This document shows, one piece after another, positions 9,101-15,607 of a stretch of 64,000 nucleotides of DNA (positions are counted from its first letter, which is position 1; each line of letters starts with the position of its first letter). Source of the stretch: JAPLKX01 sp035530195 (GTDB lineage Bacteria; Hydrogenedentota; Hydrogenedentia; Hydrogenedentales; SLHB01); NCBI GenBank assembly GCA_035530195.1, contig DATKVG010000181.1, positions 1-64,000 of the forward strand, given 5' to 3'. The notes beneath the pieces are model-generated. The model made no database searches, was not told the DNA's origin, and saw only the letters and a program-made list of their open reading frames with translations. The position numbers and the translations under genes are program-made.

Positions 9101-10048
9101 GGGGTGCCTACCGAGGCGGAGAGAAAACTGGCCGCGCAAGTGCGCGTGTTGCAGGACGCGCAAACGGCCAAGGCCAAAAAACTCGAACAAGCTCAGGCCG
9201 AACTCCTGGCGATCGAGAAGCAGTTGAGAAAAGCCGAGTCGGCGGCCCCATACGCGCCGTCGAAAGGAATGCCGACCTGGGTGGTCCCGGTGGCGGTTAC
9301 GGCGGTGCTGATGGTCGCCGTATTGGGATGGGCAGCGTATTTTGTGTTCCGGACGAAACCGCCTGCGGCGACGGGGCAGCCGCCGGTTGTTGCGCAGCCG
9401 GTTGTTGCGCAAACACCTGGAACGGACGCGGTAGCCCCAGCCGTGGCTGTGCCCGAACCGGAACCGCAGGGGGCGCGCACCCTCGAGTTTCCGGCGAGCC
9501 GGTCGATAGGCGTTTTGCATTTCCGGCCGTGGAACGGGGCGCAATGGAAACGGGCGGGGGCGGCCCGTGGCGCCGTCAACGTGCCCGCCAACACGGCGGT
9601 CAGGCTCGTGATGGATCAGAACACGCGAAAAGACCTGGCGCCCCTGCGGGAACTCGACCCTACCGCGTTGCACACGCTCGTGGTGATCGGCAACGATCTG
9701 ACCAACGACTTGCTCGCGCCGGTCGAGCATCTCACGGGCCTGCAGGCGCTCGAGGTGATGTCGGCCTCTCTGACTTCGGCCGCATTGGAGCATCTGCGGC
9801 CGCTTGTTATGCTTGAAGAGTTAAGCCTGGACAGCATCCGCCTGGGCGGTGACGTGCTGGACGTTTTGAACAATTTCCCGCGGCTGCGGTCGCTTGGCCT
9901 CCACGGCACTGCCGTGAGCAACGCGGCCGCCGTGACCATCAAGCGGATGGGCCGGTTGCGCCGGCTGGACATCCGCGGCGCAACAGTATCCCCGCAAGCC
10001 ATCGTGTTGTTCAAGACCGATATGCCGGACTGTGAACTAGTCCAGTAA
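6185..10048 (+). CDS. Giant repeat coiled-coil protein with TPR-like head, membrane anchor and LRR-like tail
   Basis: 1287 residues, not a recognised named family. Residues 1-75 look like paired TPR helices (AERDFLDTARLFQEEKYEEA, then LIALDRRDDAVEACDAVL). Residues 147-977 are eleven tandem coiled-coil units of 77 residues (11 heptads), each roughly SEQxLLxELxQLR...KSxxLExARxELExLKxxLxxREAAIA; unit 5 has 81 residues and unit 10 only 57. A partial twelfth unit follows to about 1020. One transmembrane helix is at about 1031-1053 (VVPVAVTAVLMVAVLGWAAYFVF). After a Pro/Val/Ala linker comes a leucine-rich-repeat-like domain (about 1135-1287: LTGLQALEVMSASLTSAALE, then FPRLRSLGLHGTAVSNAAAV). With a cytoplasmic coil and the tail outside, it could be a long tether or scaffold; topology and role are inference. 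Contamination by shadow ORFs is not an issue: the frame is open for 3.86 kb. Confidence 0.85.
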   Translation: MNLEQAERDFLDTARLFQEEKYEEALVFLVRLIPAFPNSIKLVQMRAQHLIALDRRDDAVEACDAVLARIDQARTDAGVLAGFLSPGQKTELEGLLESQQILTQHLKNTVAAKVSEEEEKAQLKKAVVSLQHELQVLRAMAEDTASSEEALSSQVEQMRADAKAKAEALQEAHSKIDALHGELSQRESEIATAGKKNVEQAQALSALQGQLDTSKAQAAGATSSEQKLAAELAQLRTDERQKSEALERARGELDSLKKTLADREAAVAEAQRHAEDREKALEGLQRELGTLQEKARGAEASEQRLVDELAQVQSDQQAKSQALAEARSESEALRQSLAEREAAIAQAEKTNAEREKVVKELRGELDQFKAQTAQASANEKQLLAQVEEVRANERAKAQDLENARAQLEALRGQLSDREAAIAAAARTSEEKQQAVAVLQQELEGVRRKAAAAADSEKSLAAEVEEARVREKARLDALDKTRLELESLKTTLYERDAAIEAAQKVAQQASTKKSGALAKLERERDELAQRVLDVLDSEQQLQSEVEQLRADHSSKSRTLEEARAERDQLRGALTKREEAVASAEQKRAEQEKVTSALKDELESLRSKATTAVTSEQALLAELDQLKTNEAARTNALDEARSQLQSLQDTLNQRECAIAEISRSREEQAQAAAAMQQELKNLKSRSNEAAVFEKNLMDEVEQLRSNEGAKSKLLDEARTELDSLKNRLTSREADMAAAEKSRVKQEKRIASLQAELASLRGQASNASSSEESLLTELAQLRDGETQKSHQLETARAELESLKQTLQEQEKAVLEARDAQAEHEKKVAAMQAELEKMRSVAGDTQGKEEKLTGELQALQSAEAAKSSQLEDARRELERLQKKLSERDVTEADELAAVRAKASESEQALLSQLEQARAEESEKEEALKQAQSELESLRKSLEDKESNMAGAQHEQTQSEESLHALQRELEAVRALEGVPTEAERKLAAQVRVLQDAQTAKAKKLEQAQAELLAIEKQLRKAESAAPYAPSKGMPTWVVPVAVTAVLMVAVLGWAAYFVFRTKPPAATGQPPVVAQPVVAQTPGTDAVAPAVAVPEPEPQGARTLEFPASRSIGVLHFRPWNGAQWKRAGAARGAVNVPANTAVRLVMDQNTRKDLAPLRELDPTALHTLVVIGNDLTNDLLAPVEHLTGLQALEVMSASLTSAALEHLRPLVMLEELSLDSIRLGGDVLDVLNNFPRLRSLGLHGTAVSNAAAVTIKRMGRLRRLDIRGATVSPQAIVLFKTDMPDCELVQ
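6623..9115 (+). repeat. 231-bp in-frame tandem repeats encoding the 77-residue coiled-coil units
   Basis: Eleven direct repeats, nominally 231 bp, begin at 6623 (protein residue 147). Unit starts by residue are 147, 224, 301, 378, 455, 536, 613, 690, 767, 844 and 901. The spacing is exactly 77 residues except for an insertion of 4 (unit 5) and a deletion of 20 (unit 10). The DNA copies have diverged but keep phase, which points to old internal duplication under selection for register. Confidence 0.85.
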
Positions 10049-10067
10049 ACAGATGACAAAAAAGGGC

Positions 10068-10096
10068 TTGGCAACCACTATTCAACGTGTTACAAT
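10068..10096 (+). promoter_or_regulatory. Strong sigma70-like promoter before the GspF-N mini-gene
   Basis: TTGGCA at 10068-10073, a 17-bp spacer and TACAAT at 10091-10096 give a near-consensus promoter. It lies 27 bp before the ATG at 10124, with GGGAGG as the ribosome site at 10111-10116. The mini-gene can therefore be transcribed independently of the upstream coiled-coil gene. Confidence 0.55.
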
Positions 10097-10123
10097 GTGC
10101 CGGTTGCACCGGGAGGTTAACGT

Positions 10124-10318
10124 ATGCCGACGTATGAATATCATGCGATTCGGGCGGAAGGAGATGAAGAGAAGTCGTTTGTCGGAGGCGTAATCATAGC
10201 GAAATCCCGGCGCGACGCCAAGGAGAAGCTGCGCCAGAAAGGCCTGAAAGCTACCATGCTCAAACAGGCCCGCGGGCTGATGGCCCTGTTGAAGTGGTTC
10301 GACGCCGATATTCGGTAG
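10124..10318 (+). CDS. 64-residue stand-alone GspF/PilC N-terminal-like mini-protein
   Basis: A very small protein that matches only the first 60 or so residues of type II secretion/type IV pilus inner-membrane proteins. MPTYEYHAIRAEG, GGVIIAKSRRDAKEKLRQKG and LKATMLKQA correspond to the usual MPxYxYxAxDxxG...EALxxLRxxG start of GspF. No transmembrane part follows: a stop comes at 10316-10318, and then a strong terminator. It has its own near-consensus promoter and a good ribosome site (GGGAGG, seven bases before ATG), so it looks like a real small gene, not debris. No other secretion gene is in the window. The role is unknown; it may be a small adaptor. Confidence 0.7.
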   Translation: MPTYEYHAIRAEGDEEKSFVGGVIIAKSRRDAKEKLRQKGLKATMLKQARGLMALLKWFDADIR

Positions 10319-10367
10319 CAATTGTAAATTAATTGCGCCGACTGACGGAGGGGAGGCCGAGTTGGCT

Positions 10368-10413
10368 GCCCCGGGTGCTATCGGGAGGAGGCACCCGGGG
10401 CGGCTGCTTTTTT
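10368..10413 (+). terminator. Intrinsic terminator after the GspF-N mini-gene
   Basis: An 11-bp perfect stem, GCCCCGGGTGC (10368-10378) with GCACCCGGGGC (10391-10401), a 12-base loop, then a T run at 10408-10413. It closes the unit before fumC. Confidence 0.8.
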
Positions 10414-10468
10414 GATCCTGCGGCGAGGCCTGTTCGACCGCGGGTCTCACGCACCCAAAAAACCGGAA

Positions 10469-10497
10469 TTGAACGGGGTTTCTTAGTTTATTATCAT
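10469..10497 (+). promoter_or_regulatory. Probable fumC promoter
   Basis: TTGAAC (10469-10474), a 17-bp spacer and TATCAT (10492-10497), placed just after the terminator and 23 bp before the fumC start. Confidence 0.5.
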
Positions 10498-10520
10498 ATT
10501 TCTAAATCACGGGAGGCGTT

Positions 10521-11915
10521 GTGTTGGAATACCGGGTTGAACGAGACACGTTGGGCGAGGTCCAAGTGCCGGCGGGCATGTATTACGGCGCGCAAACCGC
10601 GCGGGCGCTGGCCAATTTCAAGATCGGCTGCGAGCGGGTGCCGCGGGAGTTTATCCGGGCGCTGGGCGCGGTGAAGAAGGCGGCGGCCATTGTCAACTGT
10701 GCGCAGGGCCTGCTGCCGGTGCACCTATGCGAGGCGATCTGCAAGGCGGCCGACGAGGTCATCGAAGGGAAGCTGGACGACCATTTCCCGCTGGTGATTT
10801 GGCAGTCCGGCAGCGGCACCCAAACCAACATGAACGCCAACGAGGTGATCTCGAACCGCGCCATTCAACTGCTCGGCGGCGAGCTGGGGTCGAAAACGCC
10901 GGTCCATCCCAACGACCACGTGAACATGTCGCAATCCACCAACGACGTGTTCCCGACCGCGATGAACGTGGCGGCCGTCGAACAGATCCACCGGCGGCTG
11001 ATTCCCGCGCTCAAAGGCCTTTACGAAGCGCTGGTGGCCAAAGCCGACGCGTTCGACTCGATTGTGAAGATCGGCCGGACCCACCTGATGGACGCCACGC
11101 CGCTCACGCTGGGCCAGGAGTTCTCGGGATATGCGCAGCAAATCAACAACGGGCTCGAGCGGGTGGTATTGACGCTCCCGCGGCTGTCGGAACTGGCCTT
11201 GGGCGGCACGGCGGTCGGCACGGGCCTGAACACGAAACGCAACTACGCGTCGCGCGTGGCCAAACAGATCGGCGACATCATCGGCCTGCCGTTCCGGTCC
11301 GCGCCCAACAAGTTCGAGGCGCTGGCCGCGCACGACGCCGTCGTGATGACGTCGGGCGCGTTGCGCGTGGTGGCGTGCAGCCTGGTCAAGATCGCCAACG
11401 ACATCCGGTGGCTGGCGAGCGGGCCGAGGTGCGGGATCGGCGAGCTTCGGTTGCCGGAGAACGAGCCGGGCTCGTCCATCATGCCGGGGAAGGTCAACCC
11501 CAGCCAATCCGAAGCCGTCATGATGGTGGCGGCCCACGTGATCGGCAACGACGCCACGATCGCGGTAGCGGGGTGTTCGGGCGATTTCGAGCTGAACGTG
11601 TTCAAGCCGGTCATCATGTACAACGTCCTGCAATCGGTGCGGCTGCTTTCGGACGTGGTGGTCTCGTTCACGCATAACGCGGTTGCCGGGATCAAGCCGA
11701 ACCTCGACCGGATCAAGGCGAACGTCGAGAATTCGCTGATGCTCGTCACGGCGCTAAACTGTCATATCGGTTACGACATGGCCGCCAAAATCGCCCGCGC
11801 CGCACATCAAAACGGGACCACCCTCCTCGAGGAAGCGGTGGCCCTCGGGGTGTTGTCCGAGGAAGAGTTCCGCAACCTTGCGGATCCCGGCCGGATGATC
11901 GGTCCCGCGGACTAA
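10521..11915 (+). CDS. fumC: Class II fumarate hydratase
   Basis: 464-residue FumC, the oxygen-stable, iron-free fumarase that hydrates fumarate to malate in the TCA cycle. The full length fits the family (about 460-470). Visible motifs are SGSGTQTNMNANEV, HPNDHVNMSQSTNDVFPTA (active-site loop), IGRTHLMDATPLTLGQEF, and the superfamily signature GSSIMPGKVNPSQSE with the catalytic Ser. It is nearer fumarase than aspartase or argininosuccinate lyase because of TQTNMNANE and the C-terminal HIGYDMAAKIA. The start is GTG 10521 or TTG 10524; GGGAGG at 10511-10516 is better spaced for TTG. It has its own promoter and is followed by metG, probably transcribed separately. Confidence 0.96.
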   Translation: MLEYRVERDTLGEVQVPAGMYYGAQTARALANFKIGCERVPREFIRALGAVKKAAAIVNCAQGLLPVHLCEAICKAADEVIEGKLDDHFPLVIWQSGSGTQTNMNANEVISNRAIQLLGGELGSKTPVHPNDHVNMSQSTNDVFPTAMNVAAVEQIHRRLIPALKGLYEALVAKADAFDSIVKIGRTHLMDATPLTLGQEFSGYAQQINNGLERVVLTLPRLSELALGGTAVGTGLNTKRNYASRVAKQIGDIIGLPFRSAPNKFEALAAHDAVVMTSGALRVVACSLVKIANDIRWLASGPRCGIGELRLPENEPGSSIMPGKVNPSQSEAVMMVAAHVIGNDATIAVAGCSGDFELNVFKPVIMYNVLQSVRLLSDVVVSFTHNAVAGIKPNLDRIKANVENSLMLVTALNCHIGYDMAAKIARAAHQNGTTLLEEAVALGVLSEEEFRNLADPGRMIGPAD

Positions 11916-11988
11916 CTGCGCATGAAGTGGCCATAAGACAAACCGGTTGCACTCGCATAATCGCCTGAACAGGAAGGTAGTTTGATTC

Positions 11989-13731
11989 ATGTCGACGCAG
12001 AAACAGTTTGAGCACACGCTGGTAACCAGCGCGCTGCCGTATGCCAATGGCCACATCCATTTGGGCCATATCGCGGGCTCGTATCTGCCGCCGGACATCT
12101 ACGTTCGGTACAAGCGGCTTCGGGGCGCGCGGGTGCTGTTCGTGGGCGGGTCGGACGAGTACGGCGTGCCCATTACGCTGACCGCGCTGAAGGAAGGCGT
12201 GACGCCCACCGAGATCATCGACCGATACCACGCCGCCAATGAAAAAGCGTTTGCCGATATCGGCATCTCGTATGACATCTACGGGCGCACCTCGTGGCCC
12301 ATTCACATCGAAACGACTCAAGCGTTCTTCCGCAAGCTTTACGAGAAGGGCCACATCGAAAAACAGGTCATGAAACTGTGGTATTCCGAGCAGAGCGACC
12401 GGTTCCTGCCGGACCGGTACGTGAAAGGCACCTGCCCGAAATGCGGCTACACCGACGCCAGCGGCGACGAGTGCGAGAATTGCGGGGCACAGTATGCTTC
12501 CGAGGATCTCGTTGCGCCGCGGGCAAATATCCCCGGCGACACGTCGACGCCGGTGCTGCGTGACTCGGCCCACTGGTTCCTCCGCCTGCAGGATTTCGCC
12601 CCGCAGATCAAAGCGTGGCTCGACGGCCATCCGGAGTGGCGGCCGAACGTCCGCGGGATCGCTTACGGCTGGGTGTCGGACCTGCGTGCGCGGTGCATCA
12701 CGCGCGACACCGACTGGGGCGTGCCCATCCCGCTGGACGACCCGGACAGCCAAAACAAGCGCCTGTACGTCTGGTTTGATAACGTGATCGGCTACGTGAC
12801 CAACACGCGCAAATGGGGCGAAGAAGCGCTGGGCGACCCCGACGCCTGGAAGCAATGGTGGAAACACCCATCGAGCCGGCTCATCCATTTCATGGGCAAA
12901 GACAACGTGCCGTTCCACGCGGTGATCTTCCCGGCGATGCTGATCGGGCAGGAAGACTATGTGCTCGCCGACAACGTCGTGGCGAACGAGTACCTCAACG
13001 TGTACAACCGCGAGCTCGGCAAGGCCGAAAAGGGCTCGAAATCGCGCGGCAACATGATCAGCGTGAAATGGATTGTGTCGAAACTTCCGGCGGACGTCGT
13101 GCGCTATTACGTCTGCGCGAATGCACCCGAGACGCGGGACGCCAGCTTCGACTGGGACGAGCTGACGGCCCGGTACAACGGCGAGCTGTGCGACGTGGTC
13201 GGCAACTTCGTTCACCGCAGCCTCACCATGGCCGTGAAGAATTTCGATCACAAAGTGCCGGCGCCCGGCCCGCTGGACGACGATGACAAGGCCATGCTCG
13301 AGTTCCTGCCGCAGCAGGTCGATTCCGTGGCCGACGCCATCGAGAACTTCCGGTTCCGCCTGGCGATCGAGCGGTACGTCGAAACGGCCCGCCGCGCCAA
13401 CCAATATTTCGACACGAAAGCGCCGTGGGTGACGCGGAAAACCGACCTCGAGCGGACCGGGACAACCCTTTACGTCTGTTGCCAGGTCGTGCGGACGCTG
13501 TGCACGCTCACCGCGCCGTTCCTGCCGGGCGGCGCCGAAAAGCTGGCCGCCATTTTGAACGTCGCGCTCCCGCAAAACGGCCCCGCAGGCGGCCCCGACG
13601 CGTGGGAAGAAGCCAAACGCGAATTCCCCGCCGGAACCCCCATCAACGACCCCGTGGTCCTGTTCCCCAAACTGGACAAAGACGTCATCGCCGACCTCGC
13701 CGACCAGCACGCCCGCGGCGAAGCGTTCTAG
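11989..13731 (+). CDS. metG: Methionyl-tRNA synthetase
   Basis: 580-residue class Ia synthetase that charges tRNA(Met), acting in the cytoplasm. The HIGH motif is HIHLGH at residues 22-27. The connective-peptide zinc knuckle is CPKCGYTDASGDECENCG. The KMSKS loop reads KGSKSRG, an ordinary variant. The protein ends soon after the anticodon-binding helical domain (VRTLCTLTAPFLPGGAEKL) and lacks the C-terminal EMAP/Trbp111-like tRNA-binding domain that many bacterial MetG have; a free-standing one is not in the window. GGAAGG lies before the ATG. Downstream lies repeat-rich non-coding DNA. Confidence 0.97.
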   Translation: MSTQKQFEHTLVTSALPYANGHIHLGHIAGSYLPPDIYVRYKRLRGARVLFVGGSDEYGVPITLTALKEGVTPTEIIDRYHAANEKAFADIGISYDIYGRTSWPIHIETTQAFFRKLYEKGHIEKQVMKLWYSEQSDRFLPDRYVKGTCPKCGYTDASGDECENCGAQYASEDLVAPRANIPGDTSTPVLRDSAHWFLRLQDFAPQIKAWLDGHPEWRPNVRGIAYGWVSDLRARCITRDTDWGVPIPLDDPDSQNKRLYVWFDNVIGYVTNTRKWGEEALGDPDAWKQWWKHPSSRLIHFMGKDNVPFHAVIFPAMLIGQEDYVLADNVVANEYLNVYNRELGKAEKGSKSRGNMISVKWIVSKLPADVVRYYVCANAPETRDASFDWDELTARYNGELCDVVGNFVHRSLTMAVKNFDHKVPAPGPLDDDDKAMLEFLPQQVDSVADAIENFRFRLAIERYVETARRANQYFDTKAPWVTRKTDLERTGTTLYVCCQVVRTLCTLTAPFLPGGAEKLAAILNVALPQNGPAGGPDAWEEAKREFPAGTPINDPVVLFPKLDKDVIADLADQHARGEAF

Positions 13732-13793
13732 ATAGGCGCGGACATCGGCGATGTCGGGCTACTTTGTCGATCTCGTCGTGCTATTCAACTTGC

Positions 13794-14000
13794 GGGAATT
13801 CGGGGACAGGAATTCGGGGAATTCGGGGACACAATACTCATCTTCCGGCCGTTGCCAACTACCCATTCCTAACGGTTCGCGTTTCCTCAAGAACCATCTC
13901 ACAACCATAGCACTAACCCCCGACCGAAATAATTTAGTATTGTGTCCCCTTAATTCCCCCCTTAATTCCCCTTAATTCCCCTTAATTCCCCCTTAATTCC
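13794..14000. repeat. Palindromic element with GGGGACACAATACT arms and TTAATTCCC tandem repeats
   Basis: The left arm at 13794-13838 holds three GGAATTCGGGGA units ending in GGGGACACAATACT. The right arm at 13936-14000 starts AGTATTGTGTCCCC (exact complement of the left end) and continues as five TTAATTCCCC-type units of 10-11 bp. About 97 bp of unique DNA lies between. Such arms are typical of REP-like elements moved by Y1/REP-associated transposases, but no transposase gene is present here. The stretch from 13732 to 14185 holds no gene. Confidence 0.75.
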
Positions 14001-14054
14001 GACCGTGCGGGGGCGGCGGTGTGGCTTACGCACCCCAGCCAGCGGTTAGAAGCT

Positions 14055-14141
14055 GCGGTCGAGCAGGAGCTCGACCCCACCGCCATGCTACGTTGGGTCA
14101 GCGGCGGGAAGCGCGGTCGAGCAGGAGCTCGACCCCACCGC
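14055..14141. repeat. Two direct copies of a 29-bp palindromic repeat
   Basis: Positions 14055-14083 and 14113-14141 are identical 29-bp copies, 29 bp apart. Each contains GGTCGAG...CTCGACC, a 7-bp stem around a short loop, followed by CCCACCGC. Only two copies with unmatched spacing argue against CRISPR; this is a short interspersed palindrome next to the TTAATTCCC element. Confidence 0.8.
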
Positions 14142-14185
14142 ACGTTGATCTGGGAAAACTTGTCGATTGCGGCTTCCTAGCCGCG

Positions 14186-15475
14186 TTAGTTGGCTTTTTG
14201 GGCTTTTATGATGAGTTCTCCTCGGCCGATGTAATCGTGTTCGAGGAGTTGGTATTGGCGGTCTTTGAGGATGGTTGAGAGCGAGTTGAGTGTGTAGTGG
14301 GTGATGTGCTCTTCGGCATAGGCGCTGGGAGCGATTTTGCCGTAGAACCATTCGGTTACGCGCCATTCCCACCGGTCGTAATCGGGCGTGCCCAGCACGA
14401 GGATTCCGCCCGGCTTGAGGATGCGGGTGAGTTCGTCGAACACGTTGCCGTTATCGTGGGGGATATGCTCGACCACTTCGGAGCAGATGACGCACTCGAA
14501 TGCGTTGTCGGGGAACGGGAGGCGGAGTGCGTCGGCCTGGGTAAGCAGGGTGTTGGTTCTTCGCATGAACACGAGCTTGTCGTGGCGGATGTCAACGCCG
14601 ACGGCGTGTGGCATGTCGGCGAGTATGCGGCTGCTGCCGCAGCCGACGTCGCAGGTGGGCACGAACCGCGGGGCGTATCGCAGGATGATGTGGTGGCGTG
14701 TCCGCTGCCAGTAGCGTTGCAGCCAGATCCGGCTGTCGTATGCGCGCCAGTCGTAGTCGGGGAACTGGACGGAGTTGCGCATTCTCCATACGCGGTAGAA
14801 GAGGCGGAGGTAGTCTTTTCCGAACTTGATGATGCGTGCTTTGGAGGAGCCGCTGCCGCGGGGTTTGTAGTGGAACGGGACTTCGCAGACGTTGAGGCCC
14901 TTGCCGTAGGCCTTGAGGAGGATCTCGATGAGGATGACGAAATTGGTGAAGGTGAGGTCCATCCCGTCGAAAATGGTTTTTCTGTACAGGCGAAACCCGC
15001 TGGACATGTCGCGGACGGGCACGGACAGGCCGCTGCTGAAGAACCGGTTGAGTATTCGGCTGAGCGTGTAGCGGAACCAGGGCTGGTCGGCGTACCCGCC
15101 GGGTACATAGCGCGACGCAATGACGACGTCGCCATTTTCGCGGGCGTCCCAGAGGTTTTTGATGAAGGGTGTGGGGTGGGACATGTCGGCGTCCATGGTT
15201 TGGACGTACCTGCCGTTGGCCTCGCAGATTCCGCGGAAAATGGCGGCGCCGTAGCCGGGTTCGGTTTCGCAGACGTATCGTGCGCCGGCTTGTTCGACGA
15301 CTTTGCGGGTGCCGTCCTGGCTGTTGCCGTCGACGATAATGATTTCCCAGGAGATACCGAGCTGGTCGAGGTCGCTGCGGAGAAGCGGAAGGAGGCGGTA
15401 CAGGTTTGGCGCCTCGTTCAGCGCGGCGATAATGATAGAAAGATCGAGCGAGTCAGCTTTTAACGCCGGTTTCAT
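14186..15475 (-). CDS. Fusion of a GT2 dolichyl-phosphate-mannose-synthase-like glycosyltransferase and a SAM methyltransferase
   Basis: 429 residues from the ATG at 15475 (a TTG at 15499 would add eight). Residues about 10-235 are a family-2 glycosyltransferase of the DPM1/polyprenol-sugar type: LSIIIAALNEAPNL, the nucleotide-binding IIIVDGNSQDGT, the metal site MDADMSHP and RDMSSGFRLYR. Residues about 275-429 are a class I methyltransferase with SAM motif I CDVGCGSSRIL, then VEHIPHDNG and LKPGGILVLGTPD. It lacks the membrane-anchoring GtrA-like region that often follows DPM1. It probably builds and methylates a lipid-linked sugar for surface glycans; order of action and substrate are inferred. 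It follows trkH on the same strand after about 130 bp. Confidence 0.85.
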   Translation of the reverse strand: MKPALKADSLDLSIIIAALNEAPNLYRLLPLLRSDLDQLGISWEIIIVDGNSQDGTRKVVEQAGARYVCETEPGYGAAIFRGICEANGRYVQTMDADMSHPTPFIKNLWDARENGDVVIASRYVPGGYADQPWFRYTLSRILNRFFSSGLSVPVRDMSSGFRLYRKTIFDGMDLTFTNFVILIEILLKAYGKGLNVCEVPFHYKPRGSGSSKARIIKFGKDYLRLFYRVWRMRNSVQFPDYDWRAYDSRIWLQRYWQRTRHHIILRYAPRFVPTCDVGCGSSRILADMPHAVGVDIRHDKLVFMRRTNTLLTQADALRLPFPDNAFECVICSEVVEHIPHDNGNVFDELTRILKPGGILVLGTPDYDRWEWRVTEWFYGKIAPSAYAEEHITHYTLNSLSTILKDRQYQLLEHDYIGRGELIIKAQKAN

Positions 15476-15607
15476 GGTTATCTCGAGAGAACGTGCCAAT
15501 CAAACACAAGAAACGATAGTCTACTATGCGTGGGCGTGTTTTTGCAAAGCCGACTCCGCCGTCGGGTGCACCGTCGCTCTTGCCGGAAAGTTTTTGCCCC
15601 GCCATGT

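Noticed and set aside
11746..13710. 654-codon minus-strand frame opposite metG
   Set aside because: metG is certain; this is its antisense shadow.
13949..14141. CRISPR array
   Set aside because: Tandem TTAATTCCC units are 10-11 bp without spacers and the 29-bp repeat has only two copies; no cas genes nearby.
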